A stretch of DNA of 9,939 bases from Sphingomonadales bacterium UBA7471 (GTDB lineage: Bacteria > Pseudomonadota > Alphaproteobacteria > Sphingomonadales > Sphingomonadaceae). A model generated the notes under the pieces. The model was not told the origin of the DNA. It did not search any database and worked only from the letters and a program-made list of their open reading frames with translations. A program made the position numbers and the translations under genes. Shown here piece after piece: positions 6,633 to 9,939 of this stretch. Numbering within the stretch: position 1 is the first letter of the stretch; each line of letters opens with the position of its first letter. Where the stretch lies: NCBI GenBank assembly GCA_002479765.1, contig DLOZ01000003.1:87963-97901 (forward strand). Direction: 5' to 3'.

Positions 6633-7130
6633 ATGAATCATCCCGAAATCATCCTTGTCCTCGCCCGCGCCGCCAATGGAGTCATCGGGAAAGATGGCGG
6701 CATGCCGTGGCATCTCCCTGCGGACCTGCGGCATTTCAAACAGATAACCAAAGGTCGGCCCATGATTATGGGGCGCAAGACCTTTGACAGCCTGCCCGGC
6801 TTGTTGGACGGCCGACGCCACATTGTTTTGACCCGCGATACCGCATGGGAAGAAGACGACGCCGAAATCGCGCATTCGGTGGCCGACGCGTTGAGGCTCG
6901 CCAATGGCCCACATGTGTGCGTGATTGGCGGCGCGGAAATCTATAATCTGTTTCTGCCGCTCGCGGACCGCATTGAACTGACGGAGATTGCCGCGCAGCC
7001 CGAAGGCGACACGTCGGTTCCGGATTTCGACATGGCGGAGTGGGAAGAACTGTCCCGCGAACACCATGCTGCGTTGAACGGCGCACCCGCGTTTGATTTT
7101 GTCACGCTCGTGCGGCGGCCAAAGAACTAG
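6633..7130 (+). CDS. folA: Dihydrofolate reductase
   Basis: 165 aa; reduces dihydrofolate to tetrahydrofolate with NADPH, supplying one-carbon carriers for purine, thymidylate and methionine synthesis. The conserved features are ARAANGVIGKDGGMPWHLPA (11-30) with Trp26, the catalytic acid Asp31 in PADLRHFKQIT, the NADPH-binding MGRKTFDSLPG (46-56) and IVLTRD, and VIGGAEIYNLFLPLADRIELTEI near the C-terminal half. The active-site residues look typical, and no trimethoprim-resistance replacement can be judged by eye. It starts 23 bases after purK with GGGG just upstream. The placement next to purEK fits metabolically because purine synthesis uses 10-formyl-tetrahydrofolate. Confidence 0.96.
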   Translation: MNHPEIILVLARAANGVIGKDGGMPWHLPADLRHFKQITKGRPMIMGRKTFDSLPGLLDGRRHIVLTRDTAWEEDDAEIAHSVADALRLANGPHVCVIGGAEIYNLFLPLADRIELTEIAAQPEGDTSVPDFDMAEWEELSREHHAALNGAPAFDFVTLVRRPKN

Positions 7131-7153
7131 CACGCGGTATATTGGGGGACATA

Positions 7154-8335
7154 ATGCGTAAGAAATTCTGGATTCCGCTGACGCTGATTGGCGCGGCTGC
7201 GATTGGCTTTTTCGGCTTTTTACCCGGCTATGTCGAAGGTTCAATGAACCAGATTGACGGCCAACCGCTGATCAAGGTCAGCGATGAGGCCAAGGCATTG
7301 CACAAGACATTGAACATCGTCGACCTGCACAGCGACACGTTGATGTGGAACCGCGATTTGGGCAAGCCTGCGGATCGCGGCCATATGGATTTGCCGCGCC
7401 TGCAAGAGGGCAATGTCGCGCTGCAGCTTTTCTCATCAGTCACCAAAACGCCCAAAGGCCAGAATTATGATGGCAATGGTGCGGACACCGACAATATCAC
7501 TTTGCTGACCTTTGCGCAGCTGCAGCCGGTGAAAACATGGCGTTCATTGGTCGAGCGGTCGCTATATCACGCGTCGAAGCGCGACCATGCGGTCACGGGA
7601 TCGGACGGAAAATTGCAAGCCGTGGACAAGGCGCAGCAGCTCGATGCCTTGCTGGCCGCGCGGCAAAAGGACCGGAGCACCGTCGGCGCGATGCTGACCA
7701 TTGAAGGGCTCCATAATCTTGAAAGCAAAATCGAGAATCTCGACCGGTTGTACGACGCCGGTTTCCGCATGGCGGGGTTCACCCATTTTTTTGACAATGA
7801 ATTGGGCGGGTCGATGCACGGCCTGAAAAAAGGCGGACTGACGCCCTTTGGTCGCGATGTATTGCGCCGGATGGAAGCGAAGGGCATGATCGTCGACATC
7901 GCGCATCTCAGCCATGCTGGCGTTGCCGAGGTCTTGGCCATGGCCAAACGTCCCGTGGTCTCCAGCCATGGCGGCGTGCAGGCGACGTGCAAGGTGAACC
8001 GCAACCTGACCGATGACGAAGTGCGTGGCGTCGCCAAAACCGGCGGCATCATTGGCATCGGCTATTGGGAGGGTGCGATATGCTCCACCGATCCGCGGGC
8101 TGCGGCCAAGGCGATGAAGCATGTGCGCGATCTGGTTGGCATTCAACATGTCGCTTTGGGTTCGGACTATGATGGCGCGACCACGGTGCGTTTCGATACC
8201 TCGCAACTCGCGCAAGTCACCCAAGCGTTGATGGACGAGGGTTTCACGCCAGACGAAATTCGCGCCGTCATGGGCGAAAACGCATTGCGCGTCATCCGTG
8301 CTGGCTTGGTCCCGATGGCGAATGTTGCAAAATGA
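7154..8335 (+). CDS. Membrane-anchored M19-family (renal dipeptidase-like) zinc dipeptidase
   Basis: 393 aa. An N-terminal hydrophobic segment after MRKK (about 5-25, FWIPLTLIGAAAIGFFGFLP) is a membrane anchor or uncleaved signal, so the catalytic domain is probably periplasmic. M19 binuclear zinc motifs are complete: HSD in IVDLHSDTL (His59, Asp61), bridging Glu184 in TIEGLHNL, His251 in VDIAHLSH, His272 in VVSSHGG, and the catalytic-site Asp338 in LGSDYDG. Family members hydrolyse dipeptides, often with a D-amino acid or dehydro residue, and some act on beta-lactams; the substrate here is unknown. ATG 7154 behind GGGGGA (7144-7149) is preferred over the in-frame TTG at 7142, which lies just before that site and would add four residues. 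It is 23 bases after folA, so probably in the same operon. Confidence 0.93.
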   Translation: MRKKFWIPLTLIGAAAIGFFGFLPGYVEGSMNQIDGQPLIKVSDEAKALHKTLNIVDLHSDTLMWNRDLGKPADRGHMDLPRLQEGNVALQLFSSVTKTPKGQNYDGNGADTDNITLLTFAQLQPVKTWRSLVERSLYHASKRDHAVTGSDGKLQAVDKAQQLDALLAARQKDRSTVGAMLTIEGLHNLESKIENLDRLYDAGFRMAGFTHFFDNELGGSMHGLKKGGLTPFGRDVLRRMEAKGMIVDIAHLSHAGVAEVLAMAKRPVVSSHGGVQATCKVNRNLTDDEVRGVAKTGGIIGIGYWEGAICSTDPRAAAKAMKHVRDLVGIQHVALGSDYDGATTVRFDTSQLAQVTQALMDEGFTPDEIRAVMGENALRVIRAGLVPMANVAK

Positions 8336-8347
8336 CCTATACACAAA

Positions 8348-8465
8348 ACCGTAGCCCTGAGCCGTCGATGCGCAGCATCGGCGAAAAGTCGAAGGGCGTT
8401 GCAAGATCGAGAGCCGCCCTTCGACTTTCGACAGTGCGATTGCACTGTCGGCTCAGGGCTACGGT
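8348..8465. repeat. 118-bp nested inverted repeat (REP/BIME-like) before ribF
   Basis: There are three levels of symmetry. Perfect 17-bp outer arms lie at 8348-8364 and 8449-8465 (ACCGTAGCCCTGAGCCG and its complement). Perfect 14-bp inner arms lie at 8385-8398 and 8415-8428 (AAAGTCGAAGGGCG and its complement) around a 16-base centre. Each half also has its own hairpin between outer and inner arm: CGATGC-GCA-GCATCG (8366-8380) and CGACAGTGC-GATT-GCACTGTCG (8429-8450). The layout is two head-to-head copies of a palindromic unit of the CCCTGAGC...GTCGAAGGGC type. The element begins 12 bases after the dipeptidase stop. Its identity as a dispersed repeat is inferred from similarity to repeats known in sphingomonads; only one copy is in this window. 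Confidence 0.85.
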
Positions 8466-8467
8466 GA
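8463..8467 (+). promoter_or_regulatory. ribF ribosome-binding site overlapped by repeat arm
   Basis: GGTGA at 8463-8467 is the only Shine-Dalgarno-like string before the ribF ATG (8475), with 7-base spacing. Its first three bases are the last three of the outer arm of the adjacent inverted repeat, so a folded transcript would pair part of it. Confidence 0.55.
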
Positions 8468-8474
8468 CATTGAT

Positions 8475-9407
8475 ATGACCATTCCCCGCCTTTCTGCCAA
8501 AGACCAAATGCCTGACGCGTTGCGCGGCGGTGTTGTTGCCTTGGGCAATTTTGATGGCTTTCATTTGGGGCATCAGGCCGTTGCTGGCGCAGCGATAAAA
8601 CAGGCCAAGGCGGCAGGTAAGCCAGCGATTATCGCAACATTTGATCCGCATCCCGTGCGCTTTTTTGCGCCGGAATCGCCGTGGTTCCGTCTGACGACGC
8701 TCGATCAACGCCAGCGCTTGTTTGCAGAAGCCGGTGCCGACGCGATGCTGGTGTTTGATTTTGATGCAGAGCTTGCGGCGACCAGCGCCGAAGATTTCAT
8801 CGTCACATTGCTGATGGAGCGTTTGGGCATTTCGGCCGTGGTCACGGGTGAGGATTTTACCTTTGGGCATAAGCGCGGGGGCAATATTGATGTGCTGCGC
8901 GATTTGGGCGGTGCGCACGGCCTGACCTCGACCGCCATGGGGCCAGTGGTCGATGATGGCGGCGTGATATCGTCGAGCCGTATCCGCAATGCGCTGAAGG
9001 ATGGCGACTGCGCCACGGCCACCGCCTTGCTCACCCGGCCATTTACGGTCGAAGGCATTGTGCAGCATGGCGATAAAAACGGGCGGCTATTGGGTTTCCC
9101 GACCGCCAATATCGACATGGGCCATTATTTGCGCCCGCGTTACGGCATTTATGCGGTGAAGGGCCGCTTGCCCGATGGCCGCGTGCTGAATGGCGCCGCA
9201 AACCTTGGTATTCGTCCCACATTTGATCCGCCCAAGGAATTGCTTGAGCCGCATTTCTTCGACTTTGCCGAAGATCTCTATGGGCAGAATATCGGAATCG
9301 AATTCCACGCCTTCATCCGCGGAGAGGCGAAGTTTGACAGTCTGGACGCACTGATGGCGCAAATGGCGCAGGACTGCGACGAAGCCCGCCGGATATTGGG
9401 GGCTTAG
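8475..9407 (+). CDS. ribF: Bifunctional riboflavin kinase / FAD synthetase
   Basis: 310 aa; phosphorylates riboflavin to FMN and adenylates FMN to FAD in the cytoplasm. The N-terminal FMN adenylyltransferase domain shows the nucleotidyltransferase signature LGNFDGFHLGH (23-33), FDPHPVRFF (56-64), TGEDFTFGHKRGGN (124-137) and SSSRIRNAL (166-174). The C-terminal riboflavin kinase domain shows GFPTAN (207-212), YGIYAVKG, NLGIRPTFD, and ExHFFDFAEDLYG with Glu258, the probable catalytic base by family comparison, ending IRGEAKFDSLDALMAQMAQD. The length is normal. Start ATG 8475 has only a modest GGTGA site. ribF followed by ileS is a common order in proteobacteria. It is separated from the dipeptidase by the 118-bp inverted repeat. 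Confidence 0.97.
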   Translation: MTIPRLSAKDQMPDALRGGVVALGNFDGFHLGHQAVAGAAIKQAKAAGKPAIIATFDPHPVRFFAPESPWFRLTTLDQRQRLFAEAGADAMLVFDFDAELAATSAEDFIVTLLMERLGISAVVTGEDFTFGHKRGGNIDVLRDLGGAHGLTSTAMGPVVDDGGVISSSRIRNALKDGDCATATALLTRPFTVEGIVQHGDKNGRLLGFPTANIDMGHYLRPRYGIYAVKGRLPDGRVLNGAANLGIRPTFDPPKELLEPHFFDFAEDLYGQNIGIEFHAFIRGEAKFDSLDALMAQMAQDCDEARRILGA

Positions 9408-9441
9408 TGGGCGGAGCGATAAACCATCGCTTCCCCGGCTT

Positions 9442-9520
9442 CGTCACCCTGAACTTGTTTCAGGGTCTTAATTCCGGACCGCTTGAAAAAGTAAGATGCT
9501 GAAACAAGTTCAGCATGACG
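9442..9520. repeat. Head-to-head pair of REP-like palindromes between ribF and ileS
   Basis: Unit 1 is ACCCTGAA-CTTGT-TTCAGGGT (9446-9466). Unit 2 is ATGCTGAA-ACAAG-TTCAGCAT (9496-9516). Each has perfect 8-bp arms and a 5-base loop. The complement of unit 2 aligns to unit 1 over 30 bases (CGTCA...CTTAA against CGTCA...CTTAC), differing within the arms only at paired positions, CC/GG versus TG/CA. The units are in opposite orientation, with CGTCA at one edge and TGACG at the other. This resembles sphingomonad intergenic palindromes. Neither unit is followed by a clean T-run, so terminator function is uncertain. Confidence 0.85.
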
Positions 9521-9563
9521 GTGTAAGATACATCTTCCCAAACCATCTCCACATGAAGTGGCG

Positions 9564-9577
9564 CGCGCAACAGCGCG
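9564..9577. other. Small GC hairpin in the ileS leader
   Basis: CGCGC (9564-9568) and GCGCG (9573-9577) pair around AACA, about 50 bases upstream of the ileS ATG. No T-run follows and no T-box-like elements are seen; it may be incidental in GC-rich DNA. Confidence 0.3.
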
Positions 9578-9625
9578 GATACAGGCTTTATTTGCAGCGC
9601 CATATCCTTTAGGCACCCGCACAAC

Positions 9626-9939
9626 ATGACTGACCCTATCGACTATCGCGACACCGTTTTCCTGCCGAAAACAGATTTCCCTATGAAGGCCGGCCTTCCG
9701 CAGAAGGAGCCGGGCATTCTCGCGCGTTGGCAGGCGCAGGATTTTTATGCGGAGCTGCGCAATCGCCGCCGTGGGCGTGAGAAGTTCATTCTGCATGATG
9801 GCCCGCCTTATGCGAATGGCGACATGCATATCGGCCATGCGCTGAACCATATTCTGAAGGACATGGTCGTGCGCACACAGACATTGTTGGGCAAAGACGC
9901 GCCTTATGTGCCCGGTTGGGATTGCCACGGCCTGCCCAT
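9626..9939 (+). CDS. ileS: Isoleucyl-tRNA synthetase, N-terminal part (runs off window)
   Basis: Class I aminoacyl-tRNA synthetase that charges tRNA-Ile with isoleucine (cytoplasm). 104 codons are present of a family length above 900. The translation MTDPIDYRDTVFLPKTDFPM is followed by KAGLPQKEPGILARW, the segment FILHDGPPYANGDMHIGHALN with the HIGH ATP-binding motif at residues 68-71, then HILKDMVVRTQTLLGKDAPY and VPGWDCHGLP, all hallmark IleS sequence. ATG 9626 was chosen because family members start with a similar D-Y-x-x-T-x-x-L-P-x-T-x-F-P-M block; the ribosome-binding site is weak (AGG at 9611-9613, about 12 bases away). It is separated from ribF by 218 bases of repeats and leader with no obvious promoter. 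The KMSKS motif and the editing domain lie outside the window. Confidence 0.97.
   Translation, partial: MTDPIDYRDTVFLPKTDFPMKAGLPQKEPGILARWQAQDFYAELRNRRRGREKFILHDGPPYANGDMHIGHALNHILKDMVVRTQTLLGKDAPYVPGWDCHGLP

Noticed and set aside
7142..7153. TTG start for the dipeptidase gene
   Set aside because: It lies just before the GGGGGA ribosome-binding site, which serves the ATG at 7154; the resulting N-terminus MRKKFW followed by a hydrophobic helix is a normal membrane anchor.
8348..8465. tRNA or other structured RNA gene suggested by the cloverleaf-like fold
   Set aside because: Stem lengths (17, 14, 9 and 6 bp) do not match tRNA, there is no T-loop or anticodon-arm consensus, and the half-by-half symmetry points to inverted repeat copies.
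8336..8474. FMN riboswitch upstream of ribF
   Set aside because: No RFN-element conserved blocks were recognised; the gap is filled by the inverted repeat.
1..9939. CRISPR array, prophage, insertion sequence, toxin-antitoxin or defence genes
   Set aside because: No regularly spaced direct repeats, transposase, integrase or defence-type domains were seen; the genes are housekeeping or common accessory enzymes.

Overview
The window reads as an ordinary housekeeping stretch of an alphaproteobacterial chromosome, most likely Sphingomonadales (Sphingopyxis/Sphingorhabdus-like). This is inferred from the moderately high GC content, the protein sequences, the ribF-ileS gene order, and intergenic palindromes of the CCCTGA...AGGG and ATGCTGAA...TTCAGCAT type. 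No database search was possible, so genus is a guess. Coding density is high and no gap between genes exceeds 300 bases.

Left part (1-1826), minus strand: the 5' two thirds of sucC (succinyl-CoA ligase beta, cut by the window edge), a HAD-superfamily hydrolase, and the small gene rpmJ (ribosomal protein L36, 41 aa). A likely promoter lies upstream of rpmJ, and an intrinsic terminator that looks usable in both directions separates rpmJ from the HAD gene. A GC-rich repeat-like element lies between the HAD gene and sucC.

Middle and right part (1980-9939), plus strand: a DUF4136-like lipoprotein, a zinc carboxypeptidase of the cytosolic carboxypeptidase type (M14), a GNAT acetyltransferase, gpmA (glycolysis), then purE-purK (5-aminoimidazole ribonucleotide carboxylation in purine synthesis), folA (dihydrofolate reductase), and a membrane-anchored M19 dipeptidase. 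These are followed by ribF (FMN/FAD synthesis) and the start of ileS. purE, purK, folA and the dipeptidase are 10-23 bases apart and look like one transcription unit. Purine synthesis uses formyl-tetrahydrofolate, so purEK and folA fit together metabolically.

I found no phage, insertion sequence, CRISPR, toxin-antitoxin or defence system. The parts least explained by the genes are the intergenic palindromes. A 118-base element of nested inverted repeats immediately precedes ribF, and its outer arm overlaps the ribF ribosome-binding site. A second, head-to-head pair of palindromes with compensating base changes lies between ribF and ileS.
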